A DNA stretch of 64,000 bases from Mycobacterium lehmannii. Lineage in GTDB: Bacteria > Actinomycetota > Actinomycetes > Mycobacteriales > Mycobacteriaceae. The stretch spans positions 310,001-374,000 of the forward strand of contig NZ_NKCN01000003.1 of the NCBI RefSeq assembly GCF_002245535.1, written 5' to 3'. Positions 17,337-27,396 of the stretch are shown here, piece by piece; within the stretch, counting starts at the first letter, position 1; every line of letters begins with the position of its first letter. The notes under the pieces are model-generated. The model was not told where the DNA came from and did not search any database. It saw only the letters and a list, made by a program, of their open reading frames with translations. Both the position numbers and the translations under genes were made by a program.

Positions 17337-18158
17337 ATGCGGACTGAATTGCCTGCCGAGCGCGTGCAGCGCAGGCTGAGTGGGGAAGTGGAGCCCGAAC
17401 CGGGCGATGAGGTTCGGCGACCGGACACGTCGTTGACGCGCTGGTTGCCGGAATCCGCAGGCAGCGGCGCGGCCGGTTGGATCGCCGCGGTCCGCGCAGA
17501 TCCCGGTCGCGCCGGGGTTATGGCGCTCGGTGGTGTCGGTCTCATTGCCGTGCTGGTGACGGTGTTCGTGCTGCTGCGCGACGACAACCCAGCGGTGGCG
17601 GCGGCCAAACTGCCGCCGGTGCAGATGGTTTCGTCGGCCAGCCCGACACCCGATGGCGCGCCGCCGGAGCCGGGAGCCCCCGTCGTCGTCAGCGTCGTGG
17701 GCCTGGTCCACAAGCCGGGACTGGTCACGCTGGCTCAAGGCGCTCGGATCGCCGACGCGCTCACCGCGGCGGGCGGGCCGCTGGACGGCGCCGACCTGGT
17801 GGGGCTCAACATGGCCAGACGGATCGCCGACGGTGAGCAGATCGTCGTGGGCATCGCGCCTGCGGCGGGTGAACCGGCCGCCATGGGGAGCTCGGTCAGC
17901 ACGGGCGTCGCGGCGCCCGCGTCGACGAACACGCCGTCGACGGGGGACGGCGGTGCACCGGCGGGCGGCACGGTGGACCTGAACACCGCGACCGTCGAGC
18001 AGCTCGACACGCTGCCCGGCATCGGGCCGGTGACCGCCGCGGCGATCGTGGCCTGGCGCGACGCCAACGGCCGGTTCACCAGCGTCGACCAGCTCGGCGA
18101 CGTCGACGGCATCGGACCGGCGCGGCTGGAGAAGCTGCGTGACCTCGTGCATGTGTGA
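17337..18158 (+). CDS. comEA: ComEA-like DNA-binding protein (SLBB plus helix-hairpin-helix)
   Basis: 273 residues: a cytoplasmic N-terminus, one transmembrane helix (about 62-80), a SLBB domain (VVSVVGLVHKPGLVTLAQGARIADALTAAGG) and a C-terminal double helix-hairpin-helix (LNTATVEQLDTLPGIGPVTAAAIVAWR...VDGIGPARLEKLR) that binds DNA at the outer membrane face. In naturally competent bacteria ComEA hands DNA to ComEC. Competence is not established for most mycobacteria, so the role here is open. Coupled to comEC by a GTGA overlap. Confidence 0.92.
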   Translation: MRTELPAERVQRRLSGEVEPEPGDEVRRPDTSLTRWLPESAGSGAAGWIAAVRADPGRAGVMALGGVGLIAVLVTVFVLLRDDNPAVAAAKLPPVQMVSSASPTPDGAPPEPGAPVVVSVVGLVHKPGLVTLAQGARIADALTAAGGPLDGADLVGLNMARRIADGEQIVVGIAPAAGEPAAMGSSVSTGVAAPASTNTPSTGDGGAPAGGTVDLNTATVEQLDTLPGIGPVTAAAIVAWRDANGRFTSVDQLGDVDGIGPARLEKLRDLVHV

Positions 18159-19708
18159 CTCCGGTGGCGGACGCCGACGCGGCCCCACTGGATCTGCGCC
18201 TGGTCCCGGCGGCGCTGACCGGCTGGGCGGTGACCGGCGCCGGAATCCTGTGGCCGGTCGGGGGTTCGGCAATCGCCGCCGTCGGCGCGGTGGCGGCCAC
18301 CGCGGCGCTGGGGTGGTGGGGTAGTGGACGGCGAGCGGCGACCGACGGCAATGGTGTCGGCGCGAGCCTGCTGGCGGTCGGGTTGGTGGCGGCGGGTTTC
18401 GCGATCGCGATCGGTTTGCGGGTCGACGAGGTGCGCGAGCATCCGGTCACCCAGCGTTACGGCACGGCCGCCGCCGTCGTGGTCACCCCGACGGAAAGTC
18501 CGCGTGCGCTCGACGGCAACCGGACGATGTTCCGTGGGGCCCTCGTGGTGCTGGATGGACACGAGATATCTGGCCGCGTCGTGGTTTTCGCGTCGACCAG
18601 TCGCATCGGCGAGCTGACCGCAGGCACACCGGTGGCGTTTCGGGCTCGCATCGGGCGGCCCACGCGGCGCGATCTCACCGTGGCGGTGCTGTCGGTGATC
18701 GGCGGTCCCACCTACGGCGAGGCGTCCGCCGTCCAACGTGCGGCCGCTGAGGTCCGCGCCGGATTCGCCGAGGCCGCGCGCCGGTCGCTGCCCGCCGATC
18801 AGGCGTCGATGCTGCCCGCGCTCGTGCTCGGCGACACGTCGAGTGTGCCGCGCCAGACGACGGCCGACTTTCGTGCAGCGGGCTTGACCCATCTCACCGC
18901 GGTGTCCGGGGCGAACGTGACGATCGTGTGCGGCGCCGTGCTGTTGACCGCGGGTTTCGTCGGGCCACGGGCGGCCGTCGGCCTTGCGGCGGTCGCACTA
19001 CTGGCGTTCGTGGTGGTCGTGCAGCCGACCGCCAGTGTGCTGCGCGCCGCGGTGATGGGGGCGATCACGTTGTTGGCGGTGTTGTCGCACCGGCGCCGCC
19101 AGGCCATTCCCGCGTTGTCGGCCAGCGTGCTGGCGTTGATGATCGGATCGCCGGAGCTGGCCGTCGACGTCGGGTTCGCGCTGTCGGTGTCGGCGACGGC
19201 GGCCCTCGTCGTGGTCGCGCCGGTGTGGTCGCGGCGCCTCGTCGGTAGGGGCTGGCCCAAGCCCGCCGCCGACGCGCTCAGCGTGGCCGCCGCCGCGCAA
19301 CTGGTCACCGCACCGCTGGTGGCCGGGATGGCCGGGACGTTCAGCGTCGTATCGGTGGCCGCCAATGTCGCGGTGGCCCCGGTGATTCCACCGATCACCG
19401 TGCTCGGCACCGCCGCCGCGGCGCTGGGTGGAATCTGGCCCGCAGGCGCCGACCTGCTGATCCGGTTCACCGGCCCGGAGGTGTGGTGGCTACTGCAGGT
19501 GGCTCGCTGGGCGGCGGGTATGCCGGGGTCGACGGTCTCGGTGCCGTCCGGGCTAGCGGGCGTGGCGCTGACCGCGGGCGTAGGAGTCGCGGTCGTCCTC
19601 GCGTGGCGCTTCCGCTTCGTGCGGATCGCGGCGGTCGCCGCCGCGCTGTGCCTGCTGGCGTGGACGGTGTCGGGGCTGTCGGCGGGGCGTGACACGATCG
19701 TGGGGTGA
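18155..19708 (+). CDS. comEC: ComEC/Rec2-type membrane channel protein
   Basis: 517 residues with many membrane helices. The competence domain core [39 protein letters not shown] is clear, followed by the membrane channel helices. The C-terminal metallo-beta-lactamase-like nuclease domain of longer ComEC proteins is absent, so the protein ends after the last helix. The N-terminal OB-like region (about 90-190) is present. GTG start overlapping comEA; its end overlaps holA, a fixed order in mycobacteria. Confidence 0.92.
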   Translation: MTPVADADAAPLDLRLVPAALTGWAVTGAGILWPVGGSAIAAVGAVAATAALGWWGSGRRAATDGNGVGASLLAVGLVAAGFAIAIGLRVDEVREHPVTQRYGTAAAVVVTPTESPRALDGNRTMFRGALVVLDGHEISGRVVVFASTSRIGELTAGTPVAFRARIGRPTRRDLTVAVLSVIGGPTYGEASAVQRAAAEVRAGFAEAARRSLPADQASMLPALVLGDTSSVPRQTTADFRAAGLTHLTAVSGANVTIVCGAVLLTAGFVGPRAAVGLAAVALLAFVVVVQPTASVLRAAVMGAITLLAVLSHRRRQAIPALSASVLALMIGSPELAVDVGFALSVSATAALVVVAPVWSRRLVGRGWPKPAADALSVAAAAQLVTAPLVAGMAGTFSVVSVAANVAVAPVIPPITVLGTAAAALGGIWPAGADLLIRFTGPEVWWLLQVARWAAGMPGSTVSVPSGLAGVALTAGVGVAVVLAWRFRFVRIAAVAAALCLLAWTVSGLSAGRDTIVG

Positions 19709-20664
19709 GCGAAGCGTCGCAGTTGCATCTGGTGCTCGGGGACGAGGAGTTGCTGGTCGAACGGGCGGTGGCGGCGGTTCTTCGGGATGTGCGCAAACAG
19801 GCGGGCGTCCATGACATTCCGGTCGATCGCCTGCGCGCCGGTGAGGTCAGCACCAGCGAACTGGCCGAATTGTTGAGCCCGTCGTTGTTCGCCGAGGAGC
19901 GGGTGGTGGTGTTGGAGGCGGCGGCCGAGGCGGGCAAGGATGCGGCCGCGCTCATCGCCGAGTCTGCGGCGGACCTGCCGCCGGGCACCATGCTCGTCGT
20001 CGTGCATTCGGGTGGTGGGCGCGCCAAGGCGCTGGCCGATCAGCTCAAGAAGCTCGGCGCGCAAGTGCATCCATGCGCGCGTATCACCAAGGCCGCCGAC
20101 CGTGCCGACTTCGTCCGCCGCGAGTTCCGCGCGTTGAAGGTGAAGGTCGGCGAGGACACCGTCACCGCGGTGCTGGACGCGATCGGCTCCGACATCCGGG
20201 AGCTGGCGGCGGCCTGTTCGCAGTTGGTGACCGATACCGGCGGGGCGGTCGACGCGGAGGCGGTGCGCCGCTACCACTCGGGCAAGGCCGAGGTGAAGGG
20301 GTTCGACGTCGCCGACAAGGCGGTCGTCGGAGATGTGGCCGGGGCGGCCGAGGCGCTGCGGTGGGCGATGATGCGCGGCGAACCACACGTCGTGCTGGCC
20401 GACGCCCTCGCCGAAGCGGTGCACACCATCGCGCGGGTGCGGCCGCTGTCGGGGGACCCTTACCGGCTGGCGTCAGAGCTGGGCATGCCGCCGTGGCGGG
20501 TGCAGAAGGCGCAGAAGCAGGCGCGACGATGGTCGACCACCACCGTCGCCGAGGCGATGCGGTTGGTGGCCGCGCTCAATGCGGATGTCAAAGGTGCCGC
20601 AGCGGACGCGGACTACGCATTGGAGGCGACGGTGCGGCGCGTCGCCGAGCTCATAGAAGACTGA
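19705..20664 (+). CDS. holA: DNA polymerase III delta subunit
   Basis: 319 residues; the clamp-loader subunit that opens the beta sliding clamp. [19 protein letters not shown] begins the AAA+-like domain (no functional Walker A, as expected for delta), and the C-terminal collar domain includes [36 protein letters not shown] start overlapping the comEC stop. It ends 16 bases before the convergent rpsT. Confidence 0.92.
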   Translation: MSEASQLHLVLGDEELLVERAVAAVLRDVRKQAGVHDIPVDRLRAGEVSTSELAELLSPSLFAEERVVVLEAAAEAGKDAAALIAESAADLPPGTMLVVVHSGGGRAKALADQLKKLGAQVHPCARITKAADRADFVRREFRALKVKVGEDTVTAVLDAIGSDIRELAAACSQLVTDTGGAVDAEAVRRYHSGKAEVKGFDVADKAVVGDVAGAAEALRWAMMRGEPHVVLADALAEAVHTIARVRPLSGDPYRLASELGMPPWRVQKAQKQARRWSTTTVAEAMRLVAALNADVKGAAADADYALEATVRRVAELIED

Positions 20665-20680
20665 GCGAAGTCGAACGAAC

Positions 20681-20941
20681 TCAGAGCTTGTTGAACGCGG
20701 AAGCCAGCCCCGACTTGCGGTTGGCGGCCTGGTTCTTGTGGATGACGCCCTTGCTGGCGGCCTTGTCCAGCTGACGGCTGGTCGACGCCAGCAGCTCCTG
20801 GGCCTTGTCCTTGTCGCCGGCCTCCACGGCCGCCCGGAAGCCGCGCACCGCCGTGTGGAGCGACGACTTGACCGACTTGTTGCGCAACCTGCGGCGCTCG
20901 TTGGTCCGGTTGCGCTTCTCCTGCGACTTGATGTTGGCCAC
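20681..20941 (-). CDS. rpsT: 30S ribosomal protein S20
   Basis: 86 residues, very basic, beginning [20 protein letters not shown] and ending in [11 protein letters not shown], the complete S20 pattern of three long helices. It binds 16S rRNA at the base of the body of the small subunit. The GTG start follows an AGGACT site. The gene stands alone, divergent from the ATP-grasp gene. Confidence 0.97.
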   Translation of the reverse strand: MANIKSQEKRNRTNERRRLRNKSVKSSLHTAVRGFRAAVEAGDKDKAQELLASTSRQLDKAASKGVIHKNQAANRKSGLASAFNKL

Positions 20942-21089
20942 GCGTGTAGTCCTTCGTAAATCCTGTAGGGGTTTCTCAAAGTCTGATAGGCGCCCGGCAC
21001 GCGGGCAGCGAGGGTTCAGGTTACCAGCGGAGTGGGTAAATGCCCAAAGTGAGTCCTCTGGCCTGCCGAAACGTCCGAAGTGTTGCAGC

Positions 21090-22736
21090 ATGGCAGGGAT
21101 GAGCCTGCGTACCCTGCCGACCGAGTCCGCGCGACAATCGCGGAGCCCACGTAGGCAGGACAAGCGATATCAGGGCGTCTTCGCCGGATACAGCGATCTC
21201 GGTAGCTACGCCGAAGCCTTCGACGAGATGTTCGACGCCCAGGGCAACGTGCGGGGCCCCTACAAGGGCATCTACACCGAGCTCGCCCCGTCGGACGCCT
21301 CCGAGCTCGAAGCTCGCGCCGAGGCGCTCGGCCGCGCCTTCATCGACCAGGGCATCACGTTCTCGCTGTCGGGCCAGGAACGTCCCTTTCCGCTCGACCT
21401 GGTTCCGCGAGTCATCTCCGCGGCGGAGTGGACGCGCCTGGAACGCGGCATCATCCAGCGCGTCAAGGCGCTCGAGCTCTACCTCGACGACATCTACGGC
21501 GAGCAGGAGATCCTGCGCGACGGCGTCATCCCGCGCCGGCTGGTCACCTCCTGCGAGCACTTCCACCGCGAGGCCGCGGGCATCGTTCCGCCCAACGGCG
21601 TGCGCATCCACGTCGCGGGCATCGACCTCATCCGCGACGCCAAGGGCGACTTCCGCGTGCTTGAGGACAACCTGCGCTCACCGTCCGGGGTGTCGTACGT
21701 GATGGAGAACCGCCGCACCATGGCGCGGGTGTTTCCGAACCTGTTCGCCACCCATCGGGTGCGCGCCGTCGGCGACTACTCGTCGCATCTGCTGCGGTCG
21801 CTGCGCAACGCCGCGGCCAACAACGTCGCCGACCCGACCGTCGTCGTGCTCACACCGGGCGTCTACAACTCGGCGTACTTCGAGCATTCGTTGCTGGCCC
21901 GGCAGATGGGTGTTGAGCTGGTGGAGGGCCGCGACCTGTTCTGTCGCGACAACGCCGTCTACATGCGCACCACCGAGGGGGAGCGGCAGGTCGACGTCAT
22001 CTACCGTCGCATCGACGACGCGTTCCTCGACCCGATGCAGTTCCGGCCGGACTCGGTGCTCGGCGTCGCCGGGCTTCTCAATGCGGCCAGGGCCGGCAAC
22101 GTCGTGATCTCCAGTGCCGTCGGCAACGGCATCGGCGACGACAAACTCGTCTACACCTACGTGCCGACGATCATCGAGTACTACCTCGGCGAGAAACCTC
22201 TGCTGGGCAACGTCGACACGTTCCGATGCTGGCTCGACGACGAACGCGAGGAAGTGCTCGACCGCATCGACGAACTCGTCATCAAACCGGTCGAGGGCTC
22301 CGGCGGCTACGGCATCGTGTTCGGTCCGGACGCCTCGGAGAAGGAGCTCGCCGCCGTCGCCAAGAAGATCCGCAACGACCCGCGCGGCTGGATCGCCCAG
22401 CCCGTCATGCAGCTGTCGACCGTGCCCACCCAGATCGGCGACCAGCTGGTGCCGCGGCACGTCGACCTGCGCCCGTTCGCGGTCAACGACGGCGACGACG
22501 TGTGGGTGCTGCCCGGCGGACTCACCCGCGTCGCGCTGCCCGAGGGCTCGCTGGTGGTCAACTCGAGTCAGGGCGGCGGGTCGAAGGACACCTGGGTGCT
22601 GGCCTCGCGCACCTCGGTCGCCGACCGCGAGCTCGGCGCCGCCGAAGTGGTGCGCAAGCTGCCCAAGTCCGCGCGTGGGCCCAAGGCCGAAAGCAGCGAC
22701 GGGCAGACCCAAGACCAACAGCAACAGCAGCAGTAA
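21090..22736 (+). CDS. Circularly permuted ATP-grasp protein (Rv2411c-like)
   Basis: About 548 residues. The ATP-grasp type 2 signature blocks are present: [55 protein letters not shown] and [14 protein letters not shown]. Such enzymes form peptide-like bonds through an acyl-phosphate. The next two genes encode an alpha-E protein and a transglutaminase-like protein, a cassette found together in many bacteria and thought to make or modify a peptide. The C-terminus is a glutamine-rich tail ([10 protein letters not shown]). The ATG at 21090 was chosen; 21099 is possible. Confidence 0.9.
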   Translation: MAGMSLRTLPTESARQSRSPRRQDKRYQGVFAGYSDLGSYAEAFDEMFDAQGNVRGPYKGIYTELAPSDASELEARAEALGRAFIDQGITFSLSGQERPFPLDLVPRVISAAEWTRLERGIIQRVKALELYLDDIYGEQEILRDGVIPRRLVTSCEHFHREAAGIVPPNGVRIHVAGIDLIRDAKGDFRVLEDNLRSPSGVSYVMENRRTMARVFPNLFATHRVRAVGDYSSHLLRSLRNAAANNVADPTVVVLTPGVYNSAYFEHSLLARQMGVELVEGRDLFCRDNAVYMRTTEGERQVDVIYRRIDDAFLDPMQFRPDSVLGVAGLLNAARAGNVVISSAVGNGIGDDKLVYTYVPTIIEYYLGEKPLLGNVDTFRCWLDDEREEVLDRIDELVIKPVEGSGGYGIVFGPDASEKELAAVAKKIRNDPRGWIAQPVMQLSTVPTQIGDQLVPRHVDLRPFAVNDGDDVWVLPGGLTRVALPEGSLVVNSSQGGGSKDTWVLASRTSVADRELGAAEVVRKLPKSARGPKAESSDGQTQDQQQQQQ

Positions 22737-22750
22737 GGGGTGGTGCGCTG

Positions 22751-23722
22751 ATGTTGGCCCGCAACGCCGAATCCTTGTACTGGATCGGACGGTACGTCGA
22801 ACGCGCCGACGACACCGCCCGCATCCTCGACGTGACCGTGCATCAACTGCTCGAGGACTCCAGCGTCGACCCCGACCAGGCTTCGCGGACGCTGCTGCGG
22901 GTGCTGGGGATGGAGGCTCCCGACGCACCGCTGGATGTGTGGTCGCTGACCGACATCGTCGCCTTCAGCCGAGGCACCCAGGGGTCAATCGTCGACGCCA
23001 TCTCGGCGGCCCGCGAAAACGCCCGCGGCGCACGCGAAGTCACGTCCACCGAGATCTGGGAATGCCTCAACACCACATACAACGCGCTGGCCGAGCGGGA
23101 ACGAGCCGCCAAACGTCTCGGACCGCACGAGTTTCTCTCGTTCGTCGAGGGCCGCGCCGCGATGTTCGCCGGGTTGGCCGACTCGACGCTGTCGCGCGAT
23201 GACGGTTACCGCTTCATGGTGCTCGGCCGGGCCATCGAACGGGTGGACATGACTGTGCGACTGCTGCTTTCGCGGGTCGGGGACAGCGCGTCGTCACCGG
23301 CATGGGTGACGTTGCTTCGGTCGGCAGGCGCACACGACACCTATCTGCGCACCTACCGCGGTGTGCTCGACGCCGGTCGCGTGGTCGAATTCATGCTGCT
23401 GGACCGGCTTTTCCCCCGGTCGATCTTCTATTCGCTGCGGCTTGCCGAACACAGCCTCGACGAGTTGATGAACCGACCCCACAGCCGCCTCGGCGCCACG
23501 GCCGAGGCGCAGCGGCTACTCGGCAGGGCCCGCAGCGAGCTGGAGTTCCTGCGCCCCGGTGTGCTGCTCGAGTCGCTGGAACAGCGGCTGGCCGGCCTGC
23601 AGAAGACCTGCTTCGATGTCGGTGAAGCGTTGGCGCTGCAGTACTTTCACTCCGCACCGTGGGTGGCGTGGCACGACGCGGGTCACAACGGCACGCTCGT
23701 CGTCGAAGAAGGTGAACTCTGA
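22751..23722 (+). CDS. Alpha-E domain-containing protein (Rv2410c-like)
   Basis: 323 residues, almost all alpha-helical, beginning MLARNAESLYWIGRYVERADDTARILDV, the diagnostic start of the alpha-E family. No catalytic residues can be named; it accompanies circularly permuted ATP-grasp and transglutaminase-like proteins across bacteria. It begins 14 bases after the ATP-grasp stop and its own stop overlaps the next start (TGATG). Confidence 0.9.
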   Translation: MLARNAESLYWIGRYVERADDTARILDVTVHQLLEDSSVDPDQASRTLLRVLGMEAPDAPLDVWSLTDIVAFSRGTQGSIVDAISAARENARGAREVTSTEIWECLNTTYNALAERERAAKRLGPHEFLSFVEGRAAMFAGLADSTLSRDDGYRFMVLGRAIERVDMTVRLLLSRVGDSASSPAWVTLLRSAGAHDTYLRTYRGVLDAGRVVEFMLLDRLFPRSIFYSLRLAEHSLDELMNRPHSRLGATAEAQRLLGRARSELEFLRPGVLLESLEQRLAGLQKTCFDVGEALALQYFHSAPWVAWHDAGHNGTLVVEEGEL

Positions 23723-24561
23723 TGTGGCGGATGCGGGTCGTGCATTCGACCGGATACGCATACAAGTCGCCGGTCACGGCGTCGTTCAACGAGGCGCGGC
23801 TGACGCCGCGATCGGACTCGCGGCAGAACGTGATCCTCAATCGCGTGGAAACCGTCCCGGCCACCCGTAACTACCGCTACGTCGACTACTGGGGGACGGC
23901 GGTCACGGCGTTCGACCTGCACGCACCGCACACCGAGTTGGAGGTGACGTCGTCGTCGGTCGTGGAGACCGACGTCGACCAAATGTCCGAACGCGAAGTG
24001 ACATGGGAGGACTTGGACTCCGAGGCCGTCGTCGACAGGTTCGACGAGGTCCTTGCGCCCACTCACTACACGCCCGCGAGCAAGCGCATCCGCCGGGTCG
24101 GTCAGCGCATCATCAAGGACCACGCGCCGCACGAGGCCGTCACCGCCGCCGCGTCGTGGGTGAGCAGCGAGTTGGCGTACGTCGCGGGCACCACCGGAGT
24201 GCACTCGTCGGGGCTGGACGCGTTGCGCGAGGGCAAGGGCGTCTGTCAGGACTTCGCCCACCTGACGCTGATCCTGTTGCGCTCCATGGGCATTCCCGCT
24301 CGCTACGTGTCGGGGTATCTGCATCCCAACCACAAGGCGGTGATCGGCGACACAATCGACGGACAGAGCCATGCCTGGGTGCAGGCCTGGACCGGCGGTT
24401 GGTGGAATTACGACCCCACCAACGACGTCCCGATCAACGAGCAGTACATCAGCGTGGGTGTGGGCCGGGACTACTCCGATGTCACCCCGCTGAAGGGGAT
24501 CTACTCCGGAGAGGGCTCGACCGACCTCGACGTCGTCGTCGAGATCACCCGGTTGGCCTGA
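23722..24561 (+). CDS. Transglutaminase-like cysteine protease/ligase (Rv2409c-like)
   Basis: 279 residues. An N-terminal bacterial transglutaminase-associated domain (VVHSTGYAYKSPVTASFNEARLTPR) precedes the catalytic core with Cys in GKGVCQDFAHLT, His in GQSHAWVQAW and Asp in NYDPTND, an intact triad. It may cleave or cross-link a peptide produced by the ATP-grasp partner. Third gene of the cassette; ends four bases before the convergent RNase Z gene. Confidence 0.9.
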   Translation: MWRMRVVHSTGYAYKSPVTASFNEARLTPRSDSRQNVILNRVETVPATRNYRYVDYWGTAVTAFDLHAPHTELEVTSSSVVETDVDQMSEREVTWEDLDSEAVVDRFDEVLAPTHYTPASKRIRRVGQRIIKDHAPHEAVTAAASWVSSELAYVAGTTGVHSSGLDALREGKGVCQDFAHLTLILLRSMGIPARYVSGYLHPNHKAVIGDTIDGQSHAWVQAWTGGWWNYDPTNDVPINEQYISVGVGRDYSDVTPLKGIYSGEGSTDLDVVVEITRLA

Positions 24562-24565
24562 CCGG

Positions 24566-25426
24566 TCAGCCGGCCGGCTTCGCCGAGATGCCGGGATGCA
24601 CCTCGACGCGCAGCAGATCGTCACCGAGTTCGATCTGCCGGTCGAAGACCGACGCGGCGAGTGCGCGCCAGTCCTCTTCCTGTCCGGGTTCGATTGCGGG
24701 CACGTAGTGGGTGAGGATCAAGATCCCCACGCCCGCGCGCGCCGCGGTCTCCGCCGCTTCCTCGACCGAGGAGTGGTAGTCGCAGATGTCGCGGATGCGC
24801 TGCATCGGCATCCTGTCGACGAGATCCTTGCGGATCACGGTGTGCACCAACGCCCCTGCGCCTGCCGCCAGTTGGTCGAGGCTCTCGCACGGGACGGTAT
24901 CGCCGGCCAGCACCACCGAGGCGTCGGCGTGCTCGACGCGGAAGCCGATCGTCGGGGCGACCGGGCGGTGGTCGGTGGGCGCGACCCGGATCGTCACGCC
25001 GTCGCGGTTCCACACCTCACCGTCGGTGTACTCGTGCACCTCCACCGGGGGCGGGGCCGTCAGGTCGTCGTGGTGGGCGATGCGGTATCCGATGTCGAAG
25101 CCGAACGCCTTGAGGGTGTGCTCGACCACCTCGGCGGTGCCCGGCGGCCCGATGATCTGCAGCGGCGTCTGCTCGGGCGTGAACGTCGACACCCAACGGC
25201 TGATGATCACGTCACCCAAATCCGCGATGTGGTCGCTGTGCAGATGTGTCAACAGCAGCGCGGACAATCCGTTCGCCGGCGCTCCCGCGGCCGTCAGACG
25301 TTGCTGTACACCTCGACCGCAGTCGATCAGAAACGTCTGCCCGCCCGCGCGCACGAGCGTCGACGGGCCCGCCCGGCGGGCGTCGGGGATGGGACTTCCA
25401 GTGCCAAGCAGTGTGACCTCGATCAT
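24566..25426 (-). CDS. rnz: Ribonuclease Z / metallo-beta-lactamase-fold hydrolase
   Basis: 286 residues starting [20 protein letters not shown], the tRNase Z N-terminus, with the zinc motif [12 protein letters not shown], further ligands in the GDTVPCESL and ILTHYVP segments, and no long exosite arm visible. Syntenic with Rv2407. It would cut tRNA precursors after the discriminator base; as the long-arm features are weak, another MBL hydrolase role is possible. A TATATG hexamer seven bases before the ATG may be its -10. Confidence 0.85.
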   Translation of the reverse strand: MIEVTLLGTGSPIPDARRAGPSTLVRAGGQTFLIDCGRGVQQRLTAAGAPANGLSALLLTHLHSDHIADLGDVIISRWVSTFTPEQTPLQIIGPPGTAEVVEHTLKAFGFDIGYRIAHHDDLTAPPPVEVHEYTDGEVWNRDGVTIRVAPTDHRPVAPTIGFRVEHADASVVLAGDTVPCESLDQLAAGAGALVHTVIRKDLVDRMPMQRIRDICDYHSSVEEAAETAARAGVGILILTHYVPAIEPGQEEDWRALAASVFDRQIELGDDLLRVEVHPGISAKPAG

Positions 25427-25463
25427 GGCCCCACATATACCCGAGGGCCTCGTCGAATTGGCT

Positions 25464-25524
25464 CCGAAACGGTATTCCGACAGTCGTGTACTCGACTTTG
25501 CGCTGCTGAAATGCCGTTTTCGCG
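25464..25524. repeat. Imperfect inverted repeat between rnz and the CBS gene
   Basis: Arms 25464-25483 and 25503-25524 pair imperfectly around a 19-base loop. Arm and loop sequences resemble the complement of the 9695-9757 element: both have CTGCTG-[GA]AA-TGC in one arm and TACTCG followed by ACTTT in the loop. It lies in the divergent promoter region of rnz and the CBS gene. Confidence 0.6.
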
Positions 25525-25624
25525 ACGTTGCGCCCCGAGTGTGACCGGGTTGCAACCTGGCAAAGCCTTCCGCGGCGAGTCAGTCCAACCTAGCCTGTGA
25601 GGAAGATCACGAGCGGAGGCAAGG

Positions 25625-26053
25625 ATGCGGATCGCGGACGTGTTGCGGAGCAAGGGCGCCGCGGTGGCCACGATAACTCCGGAGACGTCGGTCTCGGGAT
25701 TGCTCACCGAACTGGCGGTGCACAACATCGGCGCCATGCTCGTGGTGTCGCCCGACGGTCTGATGGGTATCGTCTCCGAGCGCGACGTCGTGCGCGCGCT
25801 GCACCGACGGGGCGGCGAACTGCTCACCAAGCCGGTGTCGGAGATCATGACCACGCTGGTGGCGACCTGCGCTCCGGACGATTCGGTCGACAGCCTGAGC
25901 GCTCTGATGACGACGAACCGGGTGCGGCACGTGCCGGTGATGGAGAACGGCAGGCTGGTCGGCATCGTCAGCATCGGCGACGTCGTCAAGACCCGGATGG
26001 AAGAGCTCGAAACGCAGCAGGAGCAGCTGCAGGCCTACATCACCCGTGGCTGA
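25625..26053 (+). CDS. CBS-pair domain protein
   Basis: 142 residues made of two CBS motifs (IADVLRSKG...MGIVSERDVVRAL and VSEIMTTLV...LVGIVSIGDVVKTRM) and a short C-terminal helix. Such free-standing pairs bind adenine nucleotides and act as energy sensors; the partner is unknown. A GGAGG site precedes the ATG and TAGCCT (25591-25596) is a likely -10. Syntenic with Rv2406c. The next gene overlaps its stop by eight bases. Confidence 0.92.
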   Translation: MRIADVLRSKGAAVATITPETSVSGLLTELAVHNIGAMLVVSPDGLMGIVSERDVVRALHRRGGELLTKPVSEIMTTLVATCAPDDSVDSLSALMTTNRVRHVPVMENGRLVGIVSIGDVVKTRMEELETQQEQLQAYITRG

Positions 26054-26651
26054 CGTCGAGGTCGCTCCGGCTGCGCGGCAGCACGTGCGCCAGATGTCGG
26101 GGGTGCTGGCGCGCGCGTTCTACGACGATCCGGTGATGAAGTGGATGCTGCCGAACGACGCCGCGAGGGAGCGAGCCCTGTCGCGGGTGTTCGCCACAAT
26201 GATCCGCCACCACTTCCTGCGCACCGAAGGAGTCGAGGTGGCGGGCGGCCAGCACATCGGGGCCGCCGCGCTGTGGGACCCGCCCGGCGAGTGGCGGCAG
26301 ACCGGGCTCCAAGAGTTGCGGATGATGCCCGCGTTCATCCGGGCGATGGGAGCCAATGTGCGGCGCGGCCAGGCGATGGCCGAGCTGATGAAGCAGCACC
26401 ACCCCGAGGAGCCGCACTGGTATCTGGGGGTGATCGGCAGCGATCCGACGGTGCGCGGCACCGGATACGGGCAGGCGCTGATGCGCTCGCGCCTGGACCG
26501 CTGCGACGCCGAGCACGCGCCCGCGTACCTCGAGTCCAGCAACCCCGACAACATCGCCTACTACCAGCGCTTCGGGTTCGACGTCACCGGCGAGATCGCT
26601 TTGCCCGACGGCGGCCCGCCCATGTGGCCGATGTGGCGCCAACCGCGTTGA
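26046..26651 (+). CDS. GNAT-family N-acetyltransferase
   Basis: 201 residues with the acetyl-CoA loop YLGVIGSDPTVRGTGYGQALM (motif A, RGTGYG) and the motif B end YLESSNPDNIAYYQRFGFDV. The substrate is unknown. GTG start overlapping the CBS gene, so the CBS domain might regulate or be regulated with it; this is inference. A hairpin follows the stop. Confidence 0.88.
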   Translation: MADVEVAPAARQHVRQMSGVLARAFYDDPVMKWMLPNDAARERALSRVFATMIRHHFLRTEGVEVAGGQHIGAAALWDPPGEWRQTGLQELRMMPAFIRAMGANVRRGQAMAELMKQHHPEEPHWYLGVIGSDPTVRGTGYGQALMRSRLDRCDAEHAPAYLESSNPDNIAYYQRFGFDVTGEIALPDGGPPMWPMWRQPR

Positions 26652-26691
26652 CTGTTCGGCCGAGTGTGGGCTTGATGTGCGCTCAACTGCG

Positions 26692-26718
26692 CGAACGCGT
26701 GTGGGTACCCCACGTTCG
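26692..26718. terminator. Hairpin between convergent genes
   Basis: CGAACG (26692-26697) pairs with CGTTCG (26713-26718), and GTGGG pairs with CCCAC inside, with a small internal asymmetry. It lies between two convergent stops and can terminate from either side. There is no U-tract, as is common in mycobacteria. Confidence 0.5.
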
Positions 26719-26730
26719 GCGGAGGGAAAG

Positions 26731-27342
26731 TCAGCTCCAGGAGTATTCGGCACGTAGCCGCGCGGCCACAACCTCGAACTTCTCGCGGGCCAGGATCGCG
26801 CCTTCGCGGCGGATTCCGTCTTCGGGCACGTCGAGCACCCGGTCCAGGCGCACCCAACTCGCTCGTCCCTCGTAATCCCAGGTGCCCGAGCCGATGGCCA
26901 CCCAGTCCGGGTCGTCTCGATGGTGATCCTGGCTGGACAGCATCAGGCCGAGCAGCGTGGACCGGTCGCGGCCCACCACCAGCACCGGTCGGTCCTTGCC
27001 CTGCGTCGGGTCGTCCTCGTAGACCACCCACGTCCACACGATCTCGCCCGGGTCGGCGCGCCCGTCGAGGTCGGGGGCGTACACCACCTTGCGGGCGCGG
27101 TGGGCGGTGGGCACGAAGTGCCGGCTGACCGGTCGTCCGGCGGTGATCGCGGGCGCCTCGTCTCCGGATGCGCCGGCGATCGCGTCCAGACCGATCCGGA
27201 TGCCCTGCTGGATGCCGCGCTGCACGGTCTCGGACTGACCGATCTGCCGGATGATCTTCGGCGCCTCGTTGAACACCAGATTCTCGGCAAACCTCTGGAA
27301 TGTCTGCAGTGGTCTCCAGGGCGCAGGCATATTTCCGAGCAT
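26731..27342 (-). CDS. PemK/MazF-like domain protein (Rv2405-like)
   Basis: 203 residues. An N-terminal helical region of about 60 residues precedes [28 protein letters not shown], which resembles the start of the PemK/MazF barrel, and [14 protein letters not shown] where the barrel's next strands lie. No antitoxin gene is adjacent and the protein is longer than a MazF toxin (about 110), so it may be a domesticated member rather than a toxin. Divergent from lepA. The ATG at 27330 is an alternative start. Confidence 0.7.
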   Translation of the reverse strand: MLGNMPAPWRPLQTFQRFAENLVFNEAPKIIRQIGQSETVQRGIQQGIRIGLDAIAGASGDEAPAITAGRPVSRHFVPTAHRARKVVYAPDLDGRADPGEIVWTWVVYEDDPTQGKDRPVLVVGRDRSTLLGLMLSSQDHHRDDPDWVAIGSGTWDYEGRASWVRLDRVLDVPEDGIRREGAILAREKFEVVAARLRAEYSWS

Positions 27343-27396
27343 AAGCGAGCGCCGCCCAGCACGATTGTGTGCTTACGGCGCAGCCTGGATACGCTG

